Assembly (NCBI GenBank): GCA_035623275.1
Contig: DASPTT010000040.1
Coordinates: 1 to 25,106, forward strand
DNA length: 25,106 nucleotides
From: DASPTT01 sp035623275
GTDB lineage: Bacteria; Actinomycetota; Acidimicrobiia; Acidimicrobiales; UBA8190
Reading direction: 5' to 3'
The translations under genes and the position numbers were made by a program. Of the stretch, positions 14,856 through 22,555 are shown piece after piece (the first letter of the stretch is position 1; every line of letters begins with the position of its first letter). A model generated the notes under the pieces. The model made no database searches and had not been told where the DNA came from. It worked only from the letters and a program-made list of their open reading frames with translations.

Positions 14856-16274
14856 TCAGTGAGAGCCTTGCATCGCGACGGACGATGCGCTGCAGCGTCC
14901 GCTGGCGACGAGCTCGGACGCGGAACATGCCAAGGCTTCGGCGACGCGATCGAGGTCTCCGATGATGTCGGCGTCAGCGGTGAGGCCAACGCCGAGCGTG
15001 CCGTCGTAGGATAGGACGCCGATGATCAGCGCGATGTTGGCCGTGACGGTGACGAACGGGAACAGCTCGAGCATCCGAGAGCCGAGCAAGTAGGCGGGAT
15101 CGTCACTCCCTGGCAGGTTCGTCACGGCGAGGTTGACGAACGGCTGGTGCTCGAGCACCAGTGCTGCGACCGGACGTAGGAGCCAGGGCGCGACCAACGC
15201 GCCCAGGTTGAAGAGCAGCGAGCCGATCATCGACTGTCCCGACGCCTTGCGTTCGGCCATGTCGGCATGGGCCACTCGGAGCCGACCGAGGGGATCGAGT
15301 GCGCCGGGCGGGAGGTCAGCGACCATCATGGAGAATCGATTCTCGACCTCGCCGGGTCGGCCGTGGGTGGAGACGGGCACGAGCACGCGTGGGCGGACCT
15401 CCGGTGGCATCGCCTTGTCGGCCAGGTAGCGGTCGAGAGCCCCCGCCACCACTGTCAGCACGATGTCGTTCAGCGTGACCTCCTGGCTTCGCGCGATCTT
15501 TCGCAGGTCACCCAGCGGGAGGGGGACCCAGGCGAAGTCGCGATGGCGGCCCACCGGCCGGGTGATGGGCAGCTTCGGCGCCGGCATGGCGGTCAACGTC
15601 ACCGCTTTCACCAGCGTCCGCATCCCGCGGAGAAGGCGAGCGGGGTGGCCCAGGGCGGCGACAGCGCCTAGGCCGACGGCGACCTGGCACCGCAACTGGT
15701 CGCCCATGGCCTCCAGGAGAAGCCGGCCACGTGCCGGTGGTGGTTGGGGCTCCGAGGACGGTCGTGCCTCGGCCGGTGGGCCGGGTTCGAGATCCAGGAC
15801 CGACAGGGCGAACTCCAGGACCGCCATGCCATCGGCCATGACGTGGTTGACCTTCGGTACCACGGCGATGCGGTCGCCCTCGACGCCCTCGACGATCCAG
15901 AGTTCCCAGAGGGGCCGGCTGCGATCGAGCGGCACCTCGAGCAGCTGGGCCATGAAGGCCCGCAGCTCCGCCGGTCCACCGGGATGCGGGAGCGCCGCGG
16001 CACGCACGTGGTTGGCGATGTCGAACGACGCGTCGTCGACCCAGACCGGCCGACCCTGGTCGAAGGGGACCGGGAGCAGCCTCTGGCCGAAGCGGGGAAC
16101 ATTGCCGAGTCGGCTCTCGATGTGTCGGCGGAGTTCCACCATCCGCAGGCAGCCGGTCTCGTCGAGCAGTGGGTCGGCCTCGAACAGGCACAGTGCGCCG
16201 ATCTGCAGCGGTGAGCCCGGAGCTTCGGCGCAGCGAAGGGTGGCGTCCTGGGGACTCAGACGCTCATACGGCAC
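14856..16274 (-). CDS. Wax ester synthase/diacylglycerol acyltransferase (WS/DGAT)
   Basis: Bifunctional acyl-CoA:alcohol/diacylglycerol acyltransferase family, 472 residues, the usual length; makes wax esters or triacylglycerol at the membrane/lipid-body surface. The N-terminus MPYERLSPQDATLRCAEAPG is typical (family: LSPxDxxFLxxE). RSRPLWELWIVEGV (119–131) is the PLW motif, VTLNDIVLTVVAGALDRYL the ND motif, and the C-terminus has VNLAVTNLPGSDDPAYLLGS. The catalytic motif HHxxxDG reads NHVMADG (143–149): the first His is Asn, the second, catalytic His is kept. GTG start 16272–16274 overlaps the hydrolase stop by 11 bp (GTGCCGTATGA), so the two are translationally coupled. A PlsC-like acyltransferase lies nearby at 17722. 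Confidence 0.94.
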   Translation of the reverse strand: MPYERLSPQDATLRCAEAPGSPLQIGALCLFEADPLLDETGCLRMVELRRHIESRLGNVPRFGQRLLPVPFDQGRPVWVDDASFDIANHVRAAALPHPGGPAELRAFMAQLLEVPLDRSRPLWELWIVEGVEGDRIAVVPKVNHVMADGMAVLEFALSVLDLEPGPPAEARPSSEPQPPPARGRLLLEAMGDQLRCQVAVGLGAVAALGHPARLLRGMRTLVKAVTLTAMPAPKLPITRPVGRHRDFAWVPLPLGDLRKIARSQEVTLNDIVLTVVAGALDRYLADKAMPPEVRPRVLVPVSTHGRPGEVENRFSMMVADLPPGALDPLGRLRVAHADMAERKASGQSMIGSLLFNLGALVAPWLLRPVAALVLEHQPFVNLAVTNLPGSDDPAYLLGSRMLELFPFVTVTANIALIIGVLSYDGTLGVGLTADADIIGDLDRVAEALACSASELVASGRCSASSVAMQGSH

Positions 16275-17178
16275 GGCCCGACTCCCCGTCCCAGATTTCT
16301 TCGGGGCGTACGCGCGTCACGGGGCTGGCGCGCTCCTCGGCGCCGGAACGCCGCTCGGCATCAGCATCACCCGGTCCCCAGGCGGCGTCGAGGAAGTTGG
16401 CGATGGCGTCGGTGAGCCTCACCGGCCGCCTGCGCAGTTCGAGCGGTGAGCGGGCCCGCACGAGGGTGGCGTCGGGCAGCTGCACTGCCAGGTTCACGGC
16501 GTCGTCGAACGGATGGAGGAGATCGTTGCGATGGGCGAGGACCAACGTGGGCACGGCGATCCCGGATCGCTGCTCCTGTGTGGGCGACACCGGGCCGACG
16601 AGGATGCCGTGCAGGAGGGCGGCCATGGAGTCGGGTGGGAGCGACGCGCCATGGACGAGGCCGTTGAAGACGCCCGATCGGGTCGGGGGCACCCGCCGCA
16701 ACGCCGCGGAGGTCACCCGGAGCACCGGCTGGCCGTAGTGCGCGAGCAGGAGCAGCGGGATGAACAGCATGGCGGCGAAGGGCACGGCCCGCTCCAGTAC
16801 AGGCATCTCGATGACGAGCCCCCGGACCCGCTCCGGCTGCTGCGCCGCGGCGAACAGGCTCACGTTGGCGCCGAGCGACATCCCGCCCAGTACGGCGTCC
16901 TCGACGCCCAGTTCGTCGAGCAGGGCGAAGACCTGCGAGGGGTAGGTGTCGATCCGGTAGGCCGAGGCGTGGCGCGGCTTGTCGCTGCGGCCATGGCCGA
17001 GCAGGTCGAGCAGGACGACGCGGTTGCCGCGGGCGGCGAGCGCCTCGGCGATGCCGCGGTTGAGCTCCGAATCGATCAGCAGACCGTGGAGGTACACGAG
17101 CAGCCGGTCGCCCTCGCCGTAGGTGTCGTATACCAGCCGGTCGCCCCGGTACACGAAGGAACGGTTCTGCTCTCTCAC
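16264..17178 (-). CDS. Alpha/beta hydrolase, coupled to WS/DGAT
   Basis: A 304-residue alpha/beta-fold hydrolase: oxyanion segment LLVYLHGLLIDSEL (His31-Gly32), VVLLDLLGHGRSDKP, nucleophile elbow VLGGMSLGANVSLFA (Ser101) and acid-loop LVLAHRNDLLHPFDDAV. At the position where the catalytic His usually precedes a helix, the sequence is ARSPLELRRRPVRLTDAIANF with no His, so the triad may be incomplete or use another His (HP in the acid loop). GTG 17178 has GAGGGGG 5 nt upstream. It is the first gene of a two-gene operon with WS/DGAT, suggesting a lipase/esterase or accessory role in neutral-lipid turnover; that link is by context. Confidence 0.9.
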   Translation of the reverse strand: MREQNRSFVYRGDRLVYDTYGEGDRLLVYLHGLLIDSELNRGIAEALAARGNRVVLLDLLGHGRSDKPRHASAYRIDTYPSQVFALLDELGVEDAVLGGMSLGANVSLFAAAQQPERVRGLVIEMPVLERAVPFAAMLFIPLLLLAHYGQPVLRVTSAALRRVPPTRSGVFNGLVHGASLPPDSMAALLHGILVGPVSPTQEQRSGIAVPTLVLAHRNDLLHPFDDAVNLAVQLPDATLVRARSPLELRRRPVRLTDAIANFLDAAWGPGDADAERRSGAEERASPVTRVRPEEIWDGESGRAV

Positions 17179-17225
17179 CGAACCCCCTCGCCGGTCGTCG
17201 GGCTTGATCGGTCCCGGCCCGCCGT

Positions 17226-17241
17226 CGGTTAAAAACCGGTT
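17226..17241. promoter_or_regulatory. Compact palindrome upstream of the hydrolase–WS/DGAT operon
   Basis: CGGTTAAAAACCG (17226–17238) is a perfect inverted repeat with a 3-nt centre, overlapped by the palindrome AACCGGTT (17234–17241). It lies about 50 bp upstream of the operon's GTG start on the minus strand. The A-rich core in otherwise GC-rich DNA suggests an operator or promoter part; no regulator is identified. Confidence 0.4.
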
Positions 17242-17326
17242 CCGTGAGGGTCATGGTCGGCCGGGACATCGCCCGGGGCCAGAGCCGAAGGTCATGACGG
17301 CCGGAGACCCGGAGGCCGGGGACCCG

Positions 17327-17695
17327 CTACAAGTGGACTTCGCCCTCCAACCAGTGCACGGTGTCGCGCACCGAGTCCTCCAGCGGCCGCGGATGATGCG
17401 AGAGCTCGGCCGCCGCCTTGGACCCGATTTTCAGGTCCGGCCCCGCTCGGCCGACGGCGACGAGCCCGAGCACGACGTCACGGACGTCCACCCAGTCGAA
17501 GCCGCCCCAGCATCCGCACAGTTTGAGGTAACGCGAGAGCAAAGGCGTAGTCCGCCCGAACGTGAGTACCCACAGCTGTAAGGCCGACTGAGGAAACGCC
17601 AAGGCGTGATGCACCAGCGACGTGCTGCGGTTTTCGCCTATCTGATCAAGGGGCAAACGGCCCTGTTGCAGCGCTCCGCCCAGCGCGACAAACAA
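17327..17695 (-). pseudogene. Remnant of an NAD-dependent epimerase/dehydratase gene
   Basis: Open frame of 122 codons of which only residues 64–122 look like a known family: GGFDWVDVRDVVLGLVAVGR is the active-site-distal stretch of extended SDR epimerases, and SKAAAELSHHPRPLEDSVRD then TVHWLEGE is their usual C-terminus (ARRELGYxPRPLEExLRDTVxWL). The two are joined by only about 10 residues where about 80–100 are expected, so there is an internal deletion. The N-terminal Rossmann motif GxxGxxG is absent. Residues 1–63 are unrecognised. Most likely a non-functional remnant between the WS/DGAT operon and the PlsC gene. Confidence 0.7.
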
Positions 17696-17721
17696 GGAGA
17701 CGGCGCCGGAGAGGGGGCGCC

Positions 17722-18657
17722 ATGACCTTTGGCGTGCAAGCCACCGGACCCATGAGCAGGCCGGCAGGGGTTTTTGAGTTGCCGGCGACGGTACTCGTCA
17801 GGCAGGCCGAGCAGGAACGCCTCTGCGATCGTGATCCCGCGTTCATCCGCCGGCTGGCTCCGCTGATCGCCCGCTACGCGGGGTTCTTCCAGCCCGAAGT
17901 ACGCGGTATCGAGCACCTGCCCGAGACAGGACCCGTGCTGCTCGTGGGCAACCACTCCAGCACGGCGTACATGCCCGACATGTGGATCACCACCCTGGCC
18001 GTCCTCGGCTGGCGGGGTTTGGGGCAACCCGCCTACGTCCTTACCCACAACCTCTTCCTCTCGCTCCCCGGACTGAGGAGCATCCTGGCCCGCTTGGGTT
18101 GCATCCCTGCCGATAGGGCGCAGGCCGAGGCTGCCCTTGCCGACAAGGCGCTCGTGCTCGTCTATCCTGGAGGCGACTACGAGGCCTGCCGACCGTGGTC
18201 GGATCGAGACCGCATCGACTTCGCAGGGCGTCAGGGGTTCGTGAGGTTGGCGCTGCGCAGCGGCGCGCCAGTAGTGCCGGTGGTCGCCCAAGGTGCCCAG
18301 CACACCGTGGTGGTCCTGTCCCGAGGCCAAGGTATGGCCCGAGCCTTCGGGCTCGGCCGGCTGCGCGTCAAGGTGTTCCCCATCATGGTCGGACCGCCCT
18401 TCGGGGTGACACCGATCCCCCCGCTTCCGATGCCGGCGGCCATCACCGTGGAGTTCCTTCCCCACCTTGACTGGAGCGGTTTCGGCCCCGAGGCAGCCGA
18501 CGACCAGGCCGTAGTAGACGCCTGCTACAAGGAGATCACCGGCCTCATGCAGGCAACTCTTGACCGCCTAAGCGCCGATCATCCCCATCCGCTGCGTCGG
18601 GGAGTGGCCCAGCTCTTGCACCATGGTCCGGCCCATATCGAGGTGCCGGTGTCCTGA
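17722..18657 (+). CDS. PlsC-like lysophospholipid acyltransferase
   Basis: A 311-residue 1-acyl-glycerol-phosphate acyltransferase-family protein, acting at the cytoplasmic membrane to acylate lysophosphatidate or related acceptors. Motif I is GNHSSTAYMPDMW (His78, Asp86: longer spacing than the standard Hx4D, as in the actinobacterial NRSGG…D subgroup). VLVYPGGDYEACRPWSDRD (motif III, FPGGDYD…RPW) and SGAPVVPVVAQGA (motif IV) follow, and the C-terminus is helical. The GAGAGGGGG just before ATG supports the start at 17722. Divergent from the hydrolase–WS/DGAT operon (with the epimerase remnant between them), it could supply phosphatidate or diacylglycerol for that pathway; inference from context. 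Confidence 0.9.
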   Translation: MTFGVQATGPMSRPAGVFELPATVLVRQAEQERLCDRDPAFIRRLAPLIARYAGFFQPEVRGIEHLPETGPVLLVGNHSSTAYMPDMWITTLAVLGWRGLGQPAYVLTHNLFLSLPGLRSILARLGCIPADRAQAEAALADKALVLVYPGGDYEACRPWSDRDRIDFAGRQGFVRLALRSGAPVVPVVAQGAQHTVVVLSRGQGMARAFGLGRLRVKVFPIMVGPPFGVTPIPPLPMPAAITVEFLPHLDWSGFGPEAADDQAVVDACYKEITGLMQATLDRLSADHPHPLRRGVAQLLHHGPAHIEVPVS

Positions 18658-18810
18658 AACGGAGCACCCGTCCCGAGTGGAACATCGCTCGGCGTGTGCG
18701 TCCTGTGATCTGTCACGATGGGCATGTCCCCCCGGAAAGCCGATCGGCGCCAGGCCAACGTCAGAAGGGCACGTGGGCCTCGCACAAGGTGCGCCGTTCG
18801 AGCAAACCCT

Positions 18811-19425
18811 TCACACCTTTTCCGCGGCGAACGTCGCGAGCCAGCCGCGGCGCTCGATCCGAACGATGCGTAGCTCGGGCACCTCGAGTGCACGTTGGAG
18901 GTTCGACGTGGTGAGGAACCGTGAGAACATGCCGATAGGCACGGCGCCGATCAGCTGGCCGCCCGGCCGCAGTACGCGCGCCATCTCCCTTGCCGCCTCT
19001 CGTGGCCGCGGCAACAGATGCAGCCCAAGCGAGGTGAACACCGAGCCAAATGCGGCGGTCCGGAACGGAAGAAAGAAGACATCGGCGCGAATGAGGGGGG
19101 CTCCCGGAGCACGGGCACCCGCCTCGCGGAGCATCCCTGCGGCAAGGTCGGCACCGACCGCAGGCCGGGGAAGAAAGGGAAGGTACTCACCGGTCCCGGT
19201 CGGAACGTCGAGCAGTGGCACCATGTCCAGTGGGACCGTGCGCGCCAAGTCGACGATGGTTTCACGGCCTCCGCCGCTCGTTGCCAAACGCAGCAGTCCG
19301 TGGGTGACCATGCGGTCGTAGAGTGCGGCGTTATGGGAGTACCAGGCGGCCGTAATTCGACTAAGGGGCTTGGTCCGCGGGTGCCTCAAGGCACTTGGGG
19401 GGACGGGAGGTGTGCTGGCTCTCAT
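18811..19425 (-). CDS. Class I SAM-dependent methyltransferase
   Basis: A 204-residue methyltransferase. After ITAAWYSHNAALYDRMVTHG comes motif I (PLLDVPTGTGEYLPFLP, about 70–86), the acidic ribose-binding residue in VGADLAAGML (Asp93), LIRADVFFLPFRTAAFGSVF and SLGLHLLPRPREAAREMARV, then LRPGGQLIGAVP. This is the UbiE/Methyltransf_11 pattern; the acceptor substrate cannot be deduced. ATG 19423–19425. Convergent with the PlsC gene; the 153 bp between them hold no gene I can see. Confidence 0.9.
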   Translation of the reverse strand: MRASTPPVPPSALRHPRTKPLSRITAAWYSHNAALYDRMVTHGLLRLATSGGGRETIVDLARTVPLDMVPLLDVPTGTGEYLPFLPRPAVGADLAAGMLREAGARAPGAPLIRADVFFLPFRTAAFGSVFTSLGLHLLPRPREAAREMARVLRPGGQLIGAVPIGMFSRFLTTSNLQRALEVPELRIVRIERRGWLATFAAEKV

Positions 19426-19554
19426 TCGACTGTCACCTTGGCTTTATGCAGCCGTCGAAGGTGCTCCCTATCAATTGACGTCCCCAGTGCCGAAGTCCGG
19501 GCGTTCCGTAGGGCATGAAACTGCCTCCGGGACTCGCCAGAATCTCGCTGAGCG

Positions 19555-19878
19555 TCAGGATCGCCGTCGGTCGCGGCCGCTGCGCCGCTCGACCCTGCGT
19601 GGCTTCACCTTCTGCCGTCGATCGACACCGCTTCGTCGGTCCGCCGTGTTGTTTCGATGGGCGTACGCCCACGCCCGTACCTGGGCCATGTCCCACACGC
19701 GGCCACCCCGCATGATTCCGATCGGTTCGGGAAAGCCGTTGGCCCGGTCCCGGCTAATCACGTCCGCACGCTGGCGCGAGACCTGAAGTTCCGTCGCTAC
19801 GTCCCCGATCGACCCCAGGTCCAGCGGTGGCGGATCCAGCGGTGGCGGGCCTCCCCTCACAACTCCACGGTACCCCAT
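19555..19878 (-). CDS. HTH DNA-binding protein (excisionase/AlpA-like winged helix)
   Basis: About 107 residues. A MerR/AlpA-like helix-turn-helix is seen in LGSIGDVATELQVSRQRADV, followed by the wing SRDRANGFPEPIGIMRGGRV and WDMAQVRAWAYAHR, the classic layout of excisionase-type proteins (xxxG(R)xW…V..WA). A highly basic C-terminal tail contains two DRRSG/ERRSG-DRR repeats. I chose ATG 19876–19878 because a GGGGGGT lies just upstream; ATG 19918–19920 would add 14 residues and has no ribosome binding site. Such proteins bind DNA as small regulators or recombination directionality factors. The damaged tyrosine recombinase at 9243 is far away, so a link is only a possibility. Confidence 0.82.
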   Translation of the reverse strand: MGYRGVVRGGPPPLDPPPLDLGSIGDVATELQVSRQRADVISRDRANGFPEPIGIMRGGRVWDMAQVRAWAYAHRNNTADRRSGVDRRQKVKPRRVERRSGRDRRRS

Positions 19879-19956
19879 CCCTCTACCCCCCTGACCAGGG
19901 TCGACATTGTCGATCACCATTGTCGGCCGTCACTGCGACGTGTCATACTGCACGCG

Positions 19957-20088
19957 ATGAAGAAGCTGGCTCTGACGGTCGCGCCGGGCACCACTGCCCT
20001 GGCCGCCGGGTCCCCGACCCACGCGCCCGTCGGCGGACTCGCCGTGGTCTTCGCGTCTCGAGCGCCCGGCCGCCGCATGAGTGGCTGA
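19957..20088 (+). CDS. Possible short ORF (43 aa), doubtful
   Basis: Starts MKKLALTVAPGTTALAAG, which resembles a truncated signal peptide, and ends at TGA just before the response regulator gene. There is no ribosome binding site and no family similarity; a promoter-like CATACT lies about 11 bp upstream, so a leaderless transcript is conceivable. It may simply be the decayed start of a secreted-protein gene. Confidence 0.22.
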   Translation: MKKLALTVAPGTTALAAGSPTHAPVGGLAVVFASRAPGRRMSG

Positions 20089-20105
20089 TCACCTCTGGAC
20101 CAGCC

Positions 20106-20501
20106 ATGCAGGGCGCAGACGTAGATGTTCTGGCAGTCGAGGACGATGAGAACGTTCGCCACTGCTTCGTGTCCGCTCTTCGGGGAGCGGGCTACTCGGT
20201 CGCCGAGGCGGACGACGGTTTCGTAGCGCTGGAACTGCTCCGGTCGCTACGGGTCGGGGCCATGGTGCTCGACGTGCGAATGCCCGTCATGGACGGCTTC
20301 CAGCTCCTCGACCGGCTCGACGAGCCGCCGCCCACGGTTCTCGTGTCAGCCCAACCGTATGACGCAGAGGCCATGGCCCGGCGGGAGAAGGTCCACGCCT
20401 ATCTCCAAAAGCCAGTGCGAACTGGCGAACTCTTGGCGGCCGTCAGGAGCGCGTTAGAGACGGGACCGTGGGGGAGCACCGCCGCATTTGGAGGGAGTTG
20501 A
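20106..20501 (+). CDS. Single-domain response regulator (CheY-like receiver)
   Basis: A 131-residue receiver domain without an output domain. All phosphorylation residues are present: acidic pocket VEDDENVRH (Asp13/Asp14), phospho-acceptor Asp56 in VLDVRMPVMDGFQLLDRL, Ser81 in TVLVSAQPYD and Lys102 in YLQKPVRTGELLAAV. It would act by phosphorylation-dependent protein interaction. No histidine kinase is in the window. The stop is 7 bp before the next gene, a small winged-helix/zinc-ribbon protein, and they probably form an operon. The open frame extends upstream, but ATG 20106 is where the domain starts. Confidence 0.92.
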   Translation: MQGADVDVLAVEDDENVRHCFVSALRGAGYSVAEADDGFVALELLRSLRVGAMVLDVRMPVMDGFQLLDRLDEPPPTVLVSAQPYDAEAMARREKVHAYLQKPVRTGELLAAVRSALETGPWGSTAAFGGS

Positions 20502-20508
20502 TAATCGG

Positions 20509-20895
20509 ATGGACGAACGCAGGACGTATCCCATCGAGAATTTCGATCCCCTTCTCCGAGATCTAGTCGCATGGGGTTTAGTCATCCCGAGCGAGATGAA
20601 GACAAAGACCACATGGCGACTGACCGATGCCGCACAACAGCGGCTCAATCAGATCGTGCGACACAGAGGTCCACTTTCCGCCGACCACATGGTCTATCTC
20701 GATCGGCTCTGTGCCGATTGCCACTTCCGTGGCCGAACAAGGCTCTACGAGGGCCTATACCTCTGCGATGCATGTCTCAAAGTCCGAGTAGCTCCCGTAC
20801 CCGAACCCGCCTCCTCCGATGGACGGTGGCCCTGGCGTCGGCATCGACACGAGGTGGACGGGATCGACCCGCTCACGCACGAAGGGTCTTCTTAG
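20509..20895 (+). CDS. Small protein with winged-helix-like N-terminus and zinc ribbon
   Basis: 128 residues, not assignable to a named family. Residues 12–50 (DPLLRDLVAWGLVIPSEMKT, TTWRLTDAAQQRLNQIV) look like the last helix and wing of a winged-helix domain. Residues 62–90 hold two CxxC pairs, LCADCHFRG (Cys68, Cys71) and LYLCDACLKV (Cys86, Cys89), typical of a zinc ribbon. The C-terminus is polar. ATG 20509 is chosen; GGAGGG lies 13 nt upstream, and TTG 20488 is an alternative. It follows the single-domain response regulator by 7 bp, so it may be its effector or partner; that is inference. Confidence 0.8.
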   Translation: MDERRTYPIENFDPLLRDLVAWGLVIPSEMKTKTTWRLTDAAQQRLNQIVRHRGPLSADHMVYLDRLCADCHFRGRTRLYEGLYLCDACLKVRVAPVPEPASSDGRWPWRRHRHEVDGIDPLTHEGSS

Positions 20896-20975
20896 AAGCT
20901 CAAGCCTGGAGTGACCAGGGGGCATCCGTATTTCGCGGCCGGACTGGCAGTCGAGGCAGCCGCTGAGTCCACGGG

Positions 20976-21062
20976 CTGATCGCCCGAGAAGTGCCGTGGT
21001 CGCGCCCCCGGCCCCGGGGCTGACCCGCCCGGAAATGTCGCCGGGGCGGGATTATCGCTCGG
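20976..21062 (+). repeat. Dispersed intergenic repeat, copy R5
   Basis: Contains CGCCCGAGAAGTGCCGTGGT and CGCGCCCCCGGCCCCGG, then CTGACCCGCCCGGAAATGTC and GGGCGGGATTATCGCTC. It lies in the 251-bp intergenic region between the zinc-ribbon gene and the MFS gene, in which no other feature is seen. Confidence 0.5.
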
Positions 21063-21146
21063 TCCGCCGGCGCGGCCCACCGCCCTCACCCGGCACATTG
21101 CGGATGGAAGCCCCGTCCCCAACGGCCTAGGGGATCACAGCGGGGG

Positions 21147-22553
21147 TCAGGGCGAGGCAGGAGCCCCGGATCTTGCCACCGTGAGCCGTCTCGGCAGGAA
21201 GAGCGCCGCCACGAGACCGACCAGCCCGGCGACGCCCAGCACGATCATCGACAGCCCGTAGGACTTGTTGCCTTCGACGATCTCGGCCACGAGGATGGTG
21301 CCGGCGATCGCCGTCCCAAACGTTGAACCGAGATTCGAGACGGCACGGGAGAGCCCCGAGATCTCGCCCTGCTGACTCTCGACGAAGCTTGACTGCACCA
21401 CGTTCACAGACGGTGTGAGCATCGCCCCGCAGCCGAACCCGATGAAGAAGAGCCCGGGAACAAAGGCCCACACCCCCTCGGCCGCGGCCACCATCGCCAC
21501 CAGGATGCCGACCCCGATCAGCGTTAAGACGAACCCAGCGATGATCAGGGTCCGCTGGGGGCGACGCTTGGCGAAGCGCTCTGCTCCCAGGGACGACAAG
21601 AGGATTCCCGCTGTGGCGGCGGTGAAGATGACACCGGTCTGGATCGCGTTGTAGCCGCGGACGACCTGCAGGTAGGCCGAGACGACGAAGGAAGTGCCGA
21701 GGAGCAGGAGCCACTGCACGTTCTGGGTCACGAGACCGAAGTTCGAGGTTCGGTTCCGAAACAGGCTCGTGGACAGCAACGGTTCTCGACCGGTTCGTTC
21801 CATGTGCCTGATGTGGACGAAGAACCACGTCAGGACCAGTGCACCGGCGACGACCATGACGAGGGTCCACCACAGGTTGTCTGCCGCCACCTGGATCCCC
21901 ATCACCACCAGCACCAACCCGACGGCCGAGAGCACGGTGCCCAGCGTGTCGGGCCGGCTGGTGGGGTCGGCAGGCAGCGGGTCCTCGATTTTGCGGCTGA
22001 GAAGGACGATGGCCCCGATCACCAGTGCTTGGAAGATGAAGGCCGCCCGCCAACTGATGGCAGTGGTGATGAGGCCGCCGAGCAGCGGTCCGGCGGCGGC
22101 GCCGATGCCACCCATGCCGCTGATCGCCCCGAACGCACGGGCCCGTGACGTGACCTCGGTGAAGAGCAACGTGGTGAGGATGTAGACGGGCGGGATCAGC
22201 ATCGCCGTCCCGACGCCCTCGAGGATCGAGTTACCCAGGATCAGGACGCCCAGCCCCGGCGACAGTGCGCTCATGACGGCACCGACGGCGTAGACGGTGA
22301 GGCCGACCATGAAGCAGCGCTTCCGCCCCCAGCGGACGGTGAGCTTGCCCCCGGGGATCATCAGCGCCGCCATCACAAGCAGGAAGATCGTGATCGCGCT
22401 CTGGACACCCTTCACGGTCGTGTTGAGGTCCTTGCTGATGTCGTTGATCATCACGGCCATGTTCGAGCCGGCGAAGCTGCAGATGAACTGAGCCAGCGCC
22501 AAAGGGATCAACATCCGCCGCAGGAACGATGCCGAAGGCGGGCTTGCGCTCAC
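21147..22553 (-). CDS. MFS drug:H+ antiporter, DHA2 (EmrB/QacA) family
   Basis: About 468-residue polytopic membrane protein with roughly 14 hydrophobic segments, the DHA2 topology. FLRRMLIPLALAQFICSFAG starts TM1; KLTVRWGRKRCF is motif A after TM2; ISGMGGIGAAAGPLLGGLI is the antiporter motif C in TM5, followed by SWRAAFIFQ. The C-terminus ends LVGLVAALFLPRRLTVARSG. Such pumps export drugs, dyes or metabolites using the proton gradient. The open frame begins at 22691 but its first 45 residues are Pro/Gly-rich and overlap a neighbour; GTG 22551–22553 with GGGGA upstream is preferred, GTG 22559 being the alternative. The preceding small membrane protein ends 3 bp before this start, so the two are likely cotranscribed. 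Confidence 0.92.
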   Translation of the reverse strand: MSASPPSASFLRRMLIPLALAQFICSFAGSNMAVMINDISKDLNTTVKGVQSAITIFLLVMAALMIPGGKLTVRWGRKRCFMVGLTVYAVGAVMSALSPGLGVLILGNSILEGVGTAMLIPPVYILTTLLFTEVTSRARAFGAISGMGGIGAAAGPLLGGLITTAISWRAAFIFQALVIGAIVLLSRKIEDPLPADPTSRPDTLGTVLSAVGLVLVVMGIQVAADNLWWTLVMVVAGALVLTWFFVHIRHMERTGREPLLSTSLFRNRTSNFGLVTQNVQWLLLLGTSFVVSAYLQVVRGYNAIQTGVIFTAATAGILLSSLGAERFAKRRPQRTLIIAGFVLTLIGVGILVAMVAAAEGVWAFVPGLFFIGFGCGAMLTPSVNVVQSSFVESQQGEISGLSRAVSNLGSTFGTAIAGTILVAEIVEGNKSYGLSMIVLGVAGLVGLVAALFLPRRLTVARSGAPASP

Positions 22554-22555
22554 GG

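Noticed and set aside
9243..20088. An integrative element bounded by the tyrosine recombinase and the excisionase-like HTH gene.
   Set aside because: No tRNA, attachment-site repeats or element-type genes (replication, conjugation, phage structure) lie between them; the interval is filled with ordinary metabolic and transport genes.
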